Assembly (NCBI GenBank): GCA_046290495.1
Contig: JBKAGT010000001.1
Location: 180,941 to 244,940 of the forward strand
Direction: 5' to 3'
Origin: PGYR01 sp046290495
GTDB lineage: Bacteria; Bacteroidota; Ignavibacteria; Kapaibacteriales; UBA2268
Length of the DNA: 64,000 nucleotides
The position numbers and the translations under genes are program-made. The notes beneath the pieces were generated by a model that was given only the letters and a program-made list of their open reading frames with translations, searched no databases and was not told the DNA's origin. Positions 7,935 through 17,542 of this stretch are shown here, piece after piece. Positions within the stretch are counted from its first letter, which is position 1; every line of letters begins with the position of its first letter.

Positions 7935-9914
7935 TTAGAATGCTATGCTAACTCCACCATACACCATTCTACCAGGTGCAGTAATTCCAACTCTAGTGAA
8001 TCTTGATTGATCCAATATATTGTTAGCCCTAATGAAAAAAGTATATAGATTATTGTCGTATGAAGTAAGGTAGCTCAATCTCAAATTTAACAAGGTAGAT
8101 GGTTCTAACTCCTCCCAATCATCAGTTATATCAGATATACCGTATTGACTTCCCATGAAATCAATTTCTGCCATTACGTCAAACCCACTACCCACTCGCC
8201 AATCAGCTTGCAAAAAGGCAATCATTTCAGGTTTCGCTTCTAGATTCTGTTCCACGCCATCAACTGTACCTTCTACATTCATATATGTAAAGTGTCCTGA
8301 CAAATCAATATCATTTGTGATGTAATACTTCATCCTCAGCTCAGCACCCATTATCATAGCTTCATCTACATTTACTCTTTGCCTTCTATTGAGTGAGTCA
8401 CCTTCTACTGGCGCTTGTGAAATCAGATCAGAAAAACTATTAGCAAACAGAGACAAACTTGTTTCCAAATCTCCTTCCGTGTAATCAATACCAACTTCGG
8501 ATAGTATTCCTGTTTCAGGTTTTAAATTTGGGTTTATAATGAACTTGTTAAGAGCTGCCGAGAATGATTCACGCATAGTTGGAAAACGGCTCTTTTTCCC
8601 AATATTCCCAAATAGACTTACACCTTTGGTGAGATTATAGTTCACCCCGAATACGGCAGCTATATCATCATAAGAGCTGCCATTGGCCTCTGTAAAATCA
8701 CCGGCATCACTTATATCGAATCTATCGTAGGAAGACCCTATTGTAAACACCCAATCGCCCTGCAATCTTTTGTACTCAGCCCCAAAGCTCGAAGTTGTTT
8801 GTCCGTAGTCCTTAGTGATAGTGTTGCCTTCACTGTCCTCTATTTCCTCTGTGTGAGTTGTGTTGAACCCATTGATGGTAAAGTTCAAGATATCATAATC
8901 ACTTATATCTGCTTTCAGACTAAATCTTGCACCCAGAGTAATATCATCATCGAATTGAGTTTCATTTTTGTTTTTGAACTCTATAGATTCGTAGTCCTCT
9001 ATAGTCTGATTGAACTGATCTCCCCATATTGCTCCTCTGAAAGACAGATTTTCCGAAAGTTGTGAGCTACCATTTACAGTAATAATGCTTCTCATCCATT
9101 CAGGATATTTCCAAAATCTGGTGTTTACTCCCTCTGGGTTGTTAATAGGTATTACGCCTTTGTTTCCGTTTACATGGTTGAATGACACACCCAACTTATC
9201 CGTATCGCTAAATGAATATTCCCCACGTGCGTATGCGGTTATTCTTTCGCTTTGGCTATTGGGAATCAAATCTTCTTCTTCACCAGTTCTTAGGTTGAAG
9301 CTATTGTCCTTTGGTGCATTTAGTCCATCGCGTGTCATGAAAGAGATATTACCTAGGTAATTAAACTTTCCGTCTTTACCCTCTACCTTTACAGCGCTAT
9401 ACTTTCTGCCTGCTTCTCCAATCTGTAAAGATACATTGCCACCAACACCGTCTTTCTCTCTCTCTGACGTAGTTATATTGATAGCACCACCCATCACATT
9501 GGCACCATAAAGAACAGAGTTTGCACCAGTGCTTATCTTTATGTTTCCGATTATGTCTGTTGGTATCATACTTAGGTCCAATCTATTGTCCCATGGTACA
9601 TTGAAGTATATGCCATCAAAGAAAATGGAGATAGACCTTTCGCCTGCACCTCGAAGAAAAATAAGTGATTCTCCACGCGAGTTAGTCTGCAAGAAACCAG
9701 CAGGTATTACTGCATTCAGTTCTTCAAAGTTGACTGCATCTTGCTCTTTAATCTCGTGATATTTTATTTCTTTTATTTTGGTTGGAGTTATACTAACACC
9801 CTTGTCAGACTCGGTGACAATCTCGCCTAATCTATATGTCTTAATAGTATCTCTTGGAGTTTGAGCAATGGATACCATTGATGTCAAGAGAAATAATATT
9901 AGTATTCTTTTCAT
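7935..9914 (-). CDS. TonB-dependent outer-membrane receptor, substrate unknown
   Basis: A 659-residue ligand-gated outer-membrane transporter driven by TonB-ExbBD. It has a signal peptide (MKRILILFLLTSMVSIAQ), then a TonB-box-like region (RLGEIVTESD). The plug domain (about 45-150) carries LIFLRGAGERSISIFFDGI and ISTGANSVLYGANVMGGAIN. A 22-stranded barrel follows, ending GRMVYGGVSIAF with a terminal Phe. FPTMRESFSAALNKFIINPNLKPE matches the usual barrel signature of vitamin and siderophore receptors. It lacks the N-terminal carboxypeptidase-like extension of SusC proteins. It faces away from the cobalamin riboswitch at 10031, so that element does not control it. No neighbouring gene reveals the substrate. 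Confidence 0.92.
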   Translation of the reverse strand: MKRILILFLLTSMVSIAQTPRDTIKTYRLGEIVTESDKGVSITPTKIKEIKYHEIKEQDAVNFEELNAVIPAGFLQTNSRGESLIFLRGAGERSISIFFDGIYFNVPWDNRLDLSMIPTDIIGNIKISTGANSVLYGANVMGGAINITTSEREKDGVGGNVSLQIGEAGRKYSAVKVEGKDGKFNYLGNISFMTRDGLNAPKDNSFNLRTGEEEDLIPNSQSERITAYARGEYSFSDTDKLGVSFNHVNGNKGVIPINNPEGVNTRFWKYPEWMRSIITVNGSSQLSENLSFRGAIWGDQFNQTIEDYESIEFKNKNETQFDDDITLGARFSLKADISDYDILNFTINGFNTTHTEEIEDSEGNTITKDYGQTTSSFGAEYKRLQGDWVFTIGSSYDRFDISDAGDFTEANGSSYDDIAAVFGVNYNLTKGVSLFGNIGKKSRFPTMRESFSAALNKFIINPNLKPETGILSEVGIDYTEGDLETSLSLFANSFSDLISQAPVEGDSLNRRQRVNVDEAMIMGAELRMKYYITNDIDLSGHFTYMNVEGTVDGVEQNLEAKPEMIAFLQADWRVGSGFDVMAEIDFMGSQYGISDITDDWEELEPSTLLNLRLSYLTSYDNNLYTFFIRANNILDQSRFTRVGITAPGRMVYGGVSIAF

Positions 9915-10030
9915 GATTTGAGTTTACTTATATGCGTTTATTAGGACATTATGAATTGCAAAGATAGTAAAGTGATGTCAAAATTTTGAATATTTGAAAT
10001 AATAGTATAGATTTGAATTACTGATTTATC

Positions 10031-10180
10031 AATAGTTACTGGGAATCCTGTGAGATTCAGGAACGGTTCCGCCGCTGTAACGAGTTACAACTGAGCTATG
10101 CAAGTAATTGCAGTCACTGCACTAAGTGTGGGAAGGCAGCTCAGAAGGTTTGAAACTCGGAGTCAGAACACCAACTATGT
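10031..10180 (+). ncRNA. Cobalamin (B12) riboswitch aptamer
   Basis: The conserved core blocks appear in order: GGGAATCC (10041-10048), GCCGCTGT (10071-10078, the B12-box-like segment), GTGGGAAGGC (10128-10137) and GGAGTCAGAACACC (10159-10172). The outer stem P1 can form between ATAGTT (10032-10037) and AACTAT (10173-10178). In Gram-negative bacteria this RNA represses expression when adenosyl- or other cobalamins are plentiful. It precedes a six-gene operon with a BtuB-like receptor, which fits. The leader from 10180 to 10355 contains hairpins CATCTG/CAGATG (10219-10237) and GGTAG/CTACC (10263-10279) that could belong to the expression platform. Confidence 0.9.
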
Positions 10181-10355
10181 GATACTCATTGGAATAATTC
10201 TTAAATTGAGAATTGAAACATCTGCGGACAACAGATGCTTTGAGGTAAATAGCACCCCCAAAGGTAGTGATAGGCTACCCCTGACACAAGTGCCTTGCCT
10301 CTTAATACAGAAAGAAATAGATTTAATATTTAATAATAAACAAGGTACAATCTTT

Positions 10356-12698
10356 ATGAAAAAGTATTTAATAGCTTTTGCTGCATTGCTATGTAGCTAT
10401 GGTATAGTAAACTCTTCCGTTATTAGCGAATCATTCGTACAATATCAGGTAGGTAGTAATGTAGTTGCAGTTACTGAAAATCCTATTAACAACGTATTGC
10501 ATATATTCTGCGCTGGTTTAGACGAAAATGAAAATGGTGTATATGATGAAGGAACAGACGAAAAGCCGTCATGGTGGAGAATAGATCCAAACGGTTCATC
10601 AACTGAACCAACTATGGTGAAAGAATTTGACGACTATTTTGCAGATCCATTTGTTCACACTACTGATATTACTAAGGGCTATGCTACTGTTGTTCTAAAC
10701 TTTGCAGCAGTTGTAGAAAATAAAGTCATTGTCAAAAATGGGTACTCACAAGGATTTCAGATGAAAAGCTTTGTACCTGCTTTCAAGATAGACGCTGACA
10801 ACGGTGAGCCAGTTATCTTCAAGCAATTTGATACTTACTCAGTAGCAGCTATCAATACGCTTGCTAACCAAGGAACAGTATCTGTAATAAACAATGAATC
10901 GAAGGAAGAGAAATTAGTTAACCTAAATGACAATATTTATTCTGCAATTTTTGTTGATTTAGAAAGCGATGGAACAGAGGAGTTGGCTGTATTGACTGAG
11001 TCAGGTGTATTCAATTTCTATCAAATAACTAATGAAGCAGAGGCAACCTTAGTAGCAACTTATGATGCAAGCACAGAACCACAATTCACAGGTGATTTTG
11101 GTGATTTGTATGCAGACTATGGGTCAGTATATACACTTTTTGAAGGGTCAAACGCAGTGCTTGAAATTACTGCAGAGTATAGTGGATCGGTTACGAGTGA
11201 TGTAACAGAAATAGAGTGGTTCCAGAACCCAACTATTTATTTCCCACTAACTACCCAATGGGATTTGATTTCTAATGCTGACTTTGAAACAATTATTTTG
11301 GGTGGGTTTAATTTACCAGAAAAACATAGAACTGGCTTTATAGTAGAAAATGCATTCAAATCCGGAAATATATTATATCTGGCATCAGGTAATACAGTAA
11401 AAACATTCACAATCGAGGATCAACTTAACAGAGATAGCAAATTTGACAGTCAAATTTTTACTGGTTACCAACCTTTGGATATAATGAGTGATGGGAACGA
11501 ATACTATGTGTTGAACTTGGGGGTTGACTTTGATTTCAATGGCGTAGTAGATGCAGCATCTGGCGATGTAAGCTCTTCTATAACAAAATTCATTGGACTG
11601 GGGCAACAAGCTTTCGTAGAAGGGGAAACTCGTGAAATAGCTGAATTACCATTCTATCTTAACTTTCCGATTAATACGAATCTGTCATTCGATGGTATTT
11701 TAATTCTACCTTCTGGCAACAAAGCATATATGTTCGATGTAGAAACTGAAACAATAATTGACTCAATCGATGCAGGTATGTACGTTTCTTCTGCTTTCTC
11801 AGTACTTGACTATTTGGTACTCGGTACCAGAGATTATGAGGAAGGAAAGAGCTATGTTAGAATAATAAACGATGAAGTTGGGATAGATGTAAGCGAAGAG
11901 GTTGGACCAAATGTAATTGATGTAACAGTATATCAAAACGGTTCTGGGTTTGGTGTTATATCTGTATCAGAGGGTAATTTCAATGAGTCAGATGCAACAA
12001 TAAACATCTTGAAACTTGGCTTCACTGGCTTCACTGAAAACATTAGCATAGATGCAGGTATGACTGGTAGCAATGTAGTTACTAATTCTACCCAAACTAA
12101 AGCTGCCGTAGTAATGAACGGTAGTCACGAGATACATATTATCGACTTACTGAAAGCTGAAAAAGCAATGACTTTCTCTACTGGTACAACTGGTTATGGT
12201 GGTCCGAGAGATGCGATATTTGGAGACAAATATCTATACGTTACTACTTATAGCAACAAGGTTTTGGTATTTGATTCAGAAACTGGTGACAAACTATCTG
12301 AATATGTTGTAGATGGTCATTCGGAAGGAATATTAGAAGCTAATGCTTTCTTCTATATAGCGAATAATAACTATTCGAACTACAAACCAAGTAGCAGAGT
12401 AGTAGCCTATGACAATAATCCAAATATAACTAGTGTTCGCTCTGAAGCTAGTGACTATACCTCTCCAATCCGTATCTACCCACACCCAGTTGGGAACGAG
12501 TTCCATATGGTGTCTGATGAGTTAGTGGGCCAGTTAGAGATAGCAATTATAGACGGGCAGGGCAAGATTGTAGCTACTCACTCTACATCTGCTGATGGCG
12601 AAGTAGCGATGAGTGCAGATGAACTTGGTCTTGTTGCAGGTAACTACACTGCCATTATAAATGGAACTAAAGCCGTTAGATTTATAGTCATTAAGTGA
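10356..12698 (+). CDS. T9SS-sorted propeller-like protein of the B12 operon, paralogue 1
   Basis: 780 residues, taken from ATG 10356. That start has a Shine-Dalgarno-like AAGGT and a signal peptide (MKKYLIAFAALLCSYGIVNS), whereas the longer reading frame runs back into the riboswitch. Two metal-loop-like motifs stand out. The first is FCAGLDENENGVYDEG followed by PSWW (residues 51-74). The second is LGVDFDFNGVVDAASGD (about 386-402). They resemble the DxNxNGxxD loop of EF-hand/dockerin sites and sit in similar contexts, suggesting two homologous halves. The remainder looks like YncE/WD-type blades (YVTTYSNKVLVFDSETGD). The last about 78 residues are a type A T9SS sorting domain (IRIYPHPVGNEF to FIVIK). 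First gene after the riboswitch. Surface capture or handling of corrinoids is inferred from context. Confidence 0.85.
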   Translation: MKKYLIAFAALLCSYGIVNSSVISESFVQYQVGSNVVAVTENPINNVLHIFCAGLDENENGVYDEGTDEKPSWWRIDPNGSSTEPTMVKEFDDYFADPFVHTTDITKGYATVVLNFAAVVENKVIVKNGYSQGFQMKSFVPAFKIDADNGEPVIFKQFDTYSVAAINTLANQGTVSVINNESKEEKLVNLNDNIYSAIFVDLESDGTEELAVLTESGVFNFYQITNEAEATLVATYDASTEPQFTGDFGDLYADYGSVYTLFEGSNAVLEITAEYSGSVTSDVTEIEWFQNPTIYFPLTTQWDLISNADFETIILGGFNLPEKHRTGFIVENAFKSGNILYLASGNTVKTFTIEDQLNRDSKFDSQIFTGYQPLDIMSDGNEYYVLNLGVDFDFNGVVDAASGDVSSSITKFIGLGQQAFVEGETREIAELPFYLNFPINTNLSFDGILILPSGNKAYMFDVETETIIDSIDAGMYVSSAFSVLDYLVLGTRDYEEGKSYVRIINDEVGIDVSEEVGPNVIDVTVYQNGSGFGVISVSEGNFNESDATINILKLGFTGFTENISIDAGMTGSNVVTNSTQTKAAVVMNGSHEIHIIDLLKAEKAMTFSTGTTGYGGPRDAIFGDKYLYVTTYSNKVLVFDSETGDKLSEYVVDGHSEGILEANAFFYIANNNYSNYKPSSRVVAYDNNPNITSVRSEASDYTSPIRIYPHPVGNEFHMVSDELVGQLEIAIIDGQGKIVATHSTSADGEVAMSADELGLVAGNYTAIINGTKAVRFIVIK

Positions 12699-12745
12699 TA
12701 ATTTCATATATTAGGTAAATTATCATACATAACGATTGAATTAAG

Positions 12746-15193
12746 ATGAAAAAATTAACATTGACTCTGGTTGCATTATTTCTTTGGGCTACAACTTCTG
12801 AAGCACAAATAATGCTAAAAACTGACAAAGAATTGGAAGTCGGAAGTAATCCCGTTGGTGTGTTTTGTTATGACCCGCCAGAGGAAGATGAAGAGCCAGA
12901 CTCAGTAGTAAGTATATTTTGTGCCGGAGTCGATGTTAATAGTAATGGAATTATTGACCCAGAAGATGAACCTCCAAGTTGGTGGAAGTATAATACCGAA
13001 GATATGAGTAGCAAAGCATATAAGGTATCAGACTTTGAATATTTTTTCAAAAAGCCTTATACTTTTGCCTTGAATAATGCTTGGGGAGCATATTCAGTAG
13101 TTGCTAATTTTATGGGGTATGAAGAAGGAAGTGAAAAAGCAACACTAACATATAAAAGCAGAATTGATTTAAGAACTGAAAATGCGGGGGTAAGTCGTTG
13201 GTCAGCCGATAAGAAATTGCTTCATTACTACAGCAGACATAATGTTTCGGCTTATATAATAGAAGGTGGAGAAACAGACACAATCATAAGTACTTCCCCA
13301 TACCCAGAATTGAAAGAAAGTCTTAAGGGGAAGTTTGTTAGATTCATATCAGCATTTAGTTATAGTAAGCATCCTGATTATGGTGTTTATATGGCTAGAA
13401 CATTTTTATCTATTTTAAGTGTAAAAGATGGTGAGCTTTGGGTTGAAAAATATGAGGGAGATTATTCGACACCTCCTACTCTAAAAAAAACAGATGAAGA
13501 AAAGCTGATGGACTTTAATCCTGAAACTGATACTATTTCAAGTATAACCAATAATTTCCAGATTATATTAAAATCCAGTGATCCAAATCAAGTCAAGTAT
13601 AAGTTTCACTACAATTTGCCAGAGGGTGAGAAGCTTTTACCATACGATGATGAACTGCCTACATATATTACTGGCTTTGAAACCGGTAAGTATGTGCTTG
13701 TAACAGATGATAGAAATATTGTAATAAAGAACTTTTATCCAGACAAAGGAGTCAAAGGCGATTTTGAAATGCATCGTTCCAACTTTGAAATTGGGTATAT
13801 TTTTAAGCGGTTGGACTACGTATTTGTATGCAATAAATACAAAAATGAAAAGCATAAAGGCAAAATAGCAATATATGACCATATTAATGATGACCAAATA
13901 AACTATACAACTCAAGACTGGACTTACGTTGGCTACCAACCAGTAGCAACTTTCATTAGTGATGATACAAATAGAAATATCTATACATTATGCCAAGGGA
14001 TTGATTATAATTTCAACGGAAAGATTGAAGAAGAATTAGGTGATGTGGCTCCTTCACTATGGAAATCCTATTTAGATTACGCCGGTAAATTTACATCTTC
14101 TGAAAAAGTTACGGATATAGATTTTAAAATCAATTTACCAATGAAGACAAGTATATCACCCGATGGAAACTTGTTAATACCTTCAGGTAATAAAGTAATT
14201 ATCTACAGCAGAGAGAAAGAAAAGGTTGTAGATGAAATTGACTTAGGTATGTATGTAATCTCTATTGATGTAATAGAGGACTTAGGAGATATATATTATC
14301 TTTTTGGGTTGAGAGACTATTCAACGGGTAAAAGCTATGCAAGGGTAATAAGTAAAACTGCTAACTATGACAAATCAATTGAGACTAGCGAGAACATAGT
14401 AGATGCAAAGTTTGAGCGATATAATTTATATAATTTAGTAGTCACATTAAACGAAGGCGATTATGAGGATTCAAAATCAAATCTTGAATTTATTCTATTT
14501 CATACCGCCGAAGTAAGAAAAGAAAAAAATATAGAATTGGAAGGAGTTGGTTCAAGAATATCATTTCCGAAACTAAGTGATAGGATATATCCAATTATGA
14601 CAGCAAGTCATAAAATACACATAATCCACAAATCTGAGCAGAAGCATACTAGTACAATAAATACAGATACTGAAGGCAGTGGTGGTCCAAGAGATATAGA
14701 GATTGATGATTTCTATTGGTTTCTTTACACCACAACCTATAGCAATGAAATACAAATGTATGACATGATTGATGGAGCTCCATATAATAGGTATGACAAG
14801 TTAGGAACTGGATTTACCGAGGGCTTGAATAAAATGGGGCATAATTTTATAATTGCAGAGAATATCCAATATACTTTCAATGATCCAAGTAATAGAATCT
14901 ATTCATATAATACAAGATTTACTAACGTCGACGGTGATGTAAATAGGGTCACCACTCCACCCATCCGCATCTACCCGCATCCCTTTGGGAATGAGTTCCA
15001 CATGGTGTCCGATGAGTTAGTGGGCCAGTTAGAGATTACAATCATAGACGGACAGGGCAAGATAGTAGTCACACACTCTGCTGTTGCCGATGGCGAAGTA
15101 GCAATGAGCGCAGATGAACTTGGTCTAGGAGCAGGCAACTACACTGCGATTATCAATGGAACCAAAGCAGTGAGATTTATAGTCATTAAGTGA
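12746..15193 (+). CDS. T9SS-sorted propeller-like protein of the B12 operon, paralogue 2
   Basis: An 815-residue paralogue with signal peptide MKKLTLTLVALFLWATTSEA. It keeps both loop motifs: FCAGVDVNSNGIIDPED followed by PSWW near residue 58, and LCQGIDYNFNGKIEE near 415. It also keeps the late blade segment GGPRDIEIDDF then TTTYSNEIQMYD. The body is otherwise strongly divergent from paralogue 1 and more charged. The sorting domain at about 737-815 (IRIYPHPFGNEF to FIVIK) is almost the same as in the two paralogues, also at DNA level. The spacing to the previous gene is 47 nt and to the next 12 nt, so it is operonic. Function unknown. It is expected at the cell surface and to be controlled by cobalamin. 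Confidence 0.85.
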   Translation: MKKLTLTLVALFLWATTSEAQIMLKTDKELEVGSNPVGVFCYDPPEEDEEPDSVVSIFCAGVDVNSNGIIDPEDEPPSWWKYNTEDMSSKAYKVSDFEYFFKKPYTFALNNAWGAYSVVANFMGYEEGSEKATLTYKSRIDLRTENAGVSRWSADKKLLHYYSRHNVSAYIIEGGETDTIISTSPYPELKESLKGKFVRFISAFSYSKHPDYGVYMARTFLSILSVKDGELWVEKYEGDYSTPPTLKKTDEEKLMDFNPETDTISSITNNFQIILKSSDPNQVKYKFHYNLPEGEKLLPYDDELPTYITGFETGKYVLVTDDRNIVIKNFYPDKGVKGDFEMHRSNFEIGYIFKRLDYVFVCNKYKNEKHKGKIAIYDHINDDQINYTTQDWTYVGYQPVATFISDDTNRNIYTLCQGIDYNFNGKIEEELGDVAPSLWKSYLDYAGKFTSSEKVTDIDFKINLPMKTSISPDGNLLIPSGNKVIIYSREKEKVVDEIDLGMYVISIDVIEDLGDIYYLFGLRDYSTGKSYARVISKTANYDKSIETSENIVDAKFERYNLYNLVVTLNEGDYEDSKSNLEFILFHTAEVRKEKNIELEGVGSRISFPKLSDRIYPIMTASHKIHIIHKSEQKHTSTINTDTEGSGGPRDIEIDDFYWFLYTTTYSNEIQMYDMIDGAPYNRYDKLGTGFTEGLNKMGHNFIIAENIQYTFNDPSNRIYSYNTRFTNVDGDVNRVTTPPIRIYPHPFGNEFHMVSDELVGQLEITIIDGQGKIVVTHSAVADGEVAMSADELGLGAGNYTAIINGTKAVRFIVIK

Positions 15194-15205
15194 TAAGAGA
15201 AATAG

Positions 15206-17542
15206 ATGATAAAAAGATATATATTGATAATGTGTGCTCTTCTTGCTTTTATTGAAACAAGCACTAGTTTGCCATTATTTCACGATCCTCACCACCCAGA
15301 AATAGGGAGAAATATTTTTTCAGCTGTTTATGACTCTACCTCCGAAAAGTTTCATTTCTTTTGTGCAGGAGTCGATGCAAATGATAATAAGATATATGAT
15401 GAAGGAATAGATACACCAGCTAGTTGGTGGGAGTTAAAATCGTTAAATGGTCTGGGCTTTAGACTTGTAAGAGAATTTGATAGTTTTATTGTTGATGATT
15501 ACATACCTGTATTAAGTGATTACTACTTTAACAGAAAAGACCAATTGATTATTTGCTTTGCTTCGACTGGTTTCAGCGCAGGATATGCGCAAAAGTTTAA
15601 TCTAAGTGGCAGTAGTTCTGAGAAATTTTACCTAACTGATGGTGAGTTTAAAGCATTTCAAATTAATAGAGATTATATTGTTTCGGCTATTAATACAAGT
15701 ATTGGTGAGGGAATAATTGAAGTAGTAAACGATAGAACAGATGATACTACTAGAGTTAAAACGAATAGTAAAATAAAAAAAGCTCTACTTTTCGATTTAG
15801 AAAATGATGAGAAAGATGAGATAGCCACTTTCTTAGAAAATGGTCATATAAACTTCTATTATGTTAGAGAAGATAAAGAAGCAATTCTCTATTCCTCAAT
15901 AAATTTGAATCAATACCAGGAATTTAAAGGCAGCTTAGGCAAGCTTTACTTTGACGGTAGTATAATAATGACAACTTTTCCATCTTCACACAATTTAGTA
16001 GAAATTTCGGCTCCAGTTAATGGTGAAACAGAAATTAACATCATAAATTCCAAAGAATTTGGCCGTTCAGAAATATATATGCCATTATATAATGACTACA
16101 AATTGATTGCAGGAAATCACTTCGATTTCAAAGTGCTTGAAAACAATAGTATTGTGGAATGCAAAAGGTCTTATACAGAAATTGATTTCGGTTTTTATAG
16201 TCGTGGCCATGTTTTTTTAGGTAAAGATTCTACTCTGAGCGTGTACAGGCACTCAGAGCTAGAGAGGGATCCCAATTACGAAGGCCATATTTTTACAGGA
16301 TATCAACCCATGTCCATATTGGAATATAAAGACAAATATTTAGTGTTAAATTTGGGTGTAGATTTTAATGCAGACGGTTTGGCTAACCTAGATTCAGGCG
16401 ATCAATATTCTTCTATTAATAGCTTTAAAACTGATGCTAATGGTCCTTTTGATTATGATGAAACAAAAGTTGAAATCAATTTACCATTCTATTTGAATAG
16501 TCCAATAAATACAAATATATCCGATGATGGTAGAATCCTTTTGCCTTCTGGAAATAAAGCATACACTTATGATATAGATATTAATGCATTACTTGGTTCA
16601 TATACATCTAAATACATAATTGGAACAACACTGTTTGTTGATGACTACCTTTTGATAGGAACAAACGATACTATTAACAAAAAAAGTTACCTAGTTTTGT
16701 TTGATTCTCAGGGCACTTCAGACACTATTGAAGTTGCTTATAATACTGTTGATTTAAAATATGTTAGCAAAGGAGATGAAGTAAAAGTCATATCACTTTC
16801 AAATGAATCAGAAGAGTCTTCATCAGCAGCAAATATATTAACTATTCGAAATGGTAAATTTGAAAGTAATATTGAAATTCCTATAGGTAGCCGAGCATAT
16901 AACATTGCTGTTAATCAAGATGGAACAAAAGCAGCAATCATGATGAGTGGTTGGGATAAAGTGCATATAATTGACTTACAGATAGACGAGTTGATATTAA
17001 CTTTTTCTGGAAGGGGAAATAGGAATTACGGGGTAAGAGATGGTTTTTTTGAAGGCGACATTCTATATTTGACAAATGGTGGTTATACTATTTCAGCTTT
17101 CAACTCTAACAATGGAAAACCATTAGCCTACTTTGATATAGATGGACAGACTGAATCAATTATAGTAACAGACAATTACATTTATGTAACGAATAACACT
17201 TATATGGATAGAGCACATTATTCCCTATCTACTCAAAGGCCGAATAATAAAGTTGTTGCATTCAGCAAATTGAAAACAACTATTGATTACAATCTAATTA
17301 AAGAAACTAATATAGATATTTACCCGCACCCAGTTGGGAACGAGTTCCATATGGTGTCAGATGAGTTAGTGGGCGAGTTAGAGATTGCAATCATAGACGG
17401 ACAGGGCAAGATAGTAGCCACACACTCTGCTGTTGCCGATGGCGAAGTAGCAATGAGTGCAGATGAGCTTGGTCTTGGTGCAGGTAACTACTCTGCGATT
17501 ATCAATGGAACCAAAGCAGTGAGATTTATAGTCATTAAGTGA
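15206..17542 (+). CDS. T9SS-sorted propeller-like protein of the B12 operon, paralogue 3
   Basis: A 778-residue third paralogue. The signal peptide is MIKRYILIMCALLAFIETSTS. Loop motif 1 is FCAGVDANDNKIYDEG followed by ASWW (about 51-73). Loop motif 2 is LGVDFNADGLANLDSGD (about 382-398). The segment LPSGNKAYTYDID corresponds to LPSGNKAYMFDVE in paralogue 1. The sorting domain is at about 701-778 and ends FIVIK. The stop codon overlaps the GTG start of the receptor gene (GTGA), so the two are translationally coupled. Three tandem paralogues ahead of one receptor suggest different ligand forms or successive binding surfaces. This is inference. Confidence 0.85.
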   Translation: MIKRYILIMCALLAFIETSTSLPLFHDPHHPEIGRNIFSAVYDSTSEKFHFFCAGVDANDNKIYDEGIDTPASWWELKSLNGLGFRLVREFDSFIVDDYIPVLSDYYFNRKDQLIICFASTGFSAGYAQKFNLSGSSSEKFYLTDGEFKAFQINRDYIVSAINTSIGEGIIEVVNDRTDDTTRVKTNSKIKKALLFDLENDEKDEIATFLENGHINFYYVREDKEAILYSSINLNQYQEFKGSLGKLYFDGSIIMTTFPSSHNLVEISAPVNGETEINIINSKEFGRSEIYMPLYNDYKLIAGNHFDFKVLENNSIVECKRSYTEIDFGFYSRGHVFLGKDSTLSVYRHSELERDPNYEGHIFTGYQPMSILEYKDKYLVLNLGVDFNADGLANLDSGDQYSSINSFKTDANGPFDYDETKVEINLPFYLNSPINTNISDDGRILLPSGNKAYTYDIDINALLGSYTSKYIIGTTLFVDDYLLIGTNDTINKKSYLVLFDSQGTSDTIEVAYNTVDLKYVSKGDEVKVISLSNESEESSSAANILTIRNGKFESNIEIPIGSRAYNIAVNQDGTKAAIMMSGWDKVHIIDLQIDELILTFSGRGNRNYGVRDGFFEGDILYLTNGGYTISAFNSNNGKPLAYFDIDGQTESIIVTDNYIYVTNNTYMDRAHYSLSTQRPNNKVVAFSKLKTTIDYNLIKETNIDIYPHPVGNEFHMVSDELVGELEIAIIDGQGKIVATHSAVADGEVAMSADELGLGAGNYSAIINGTKAVRFIVIK

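Noticed and set aside
10098..10355. N-terminal 86-codon extension of the first B12-operon gene
   Set aside because: It runs through the riboswitch aptamer and has no signal peptide. ATG 10356 has a Shine-Dalgarno-like site and a clean signal peptide.
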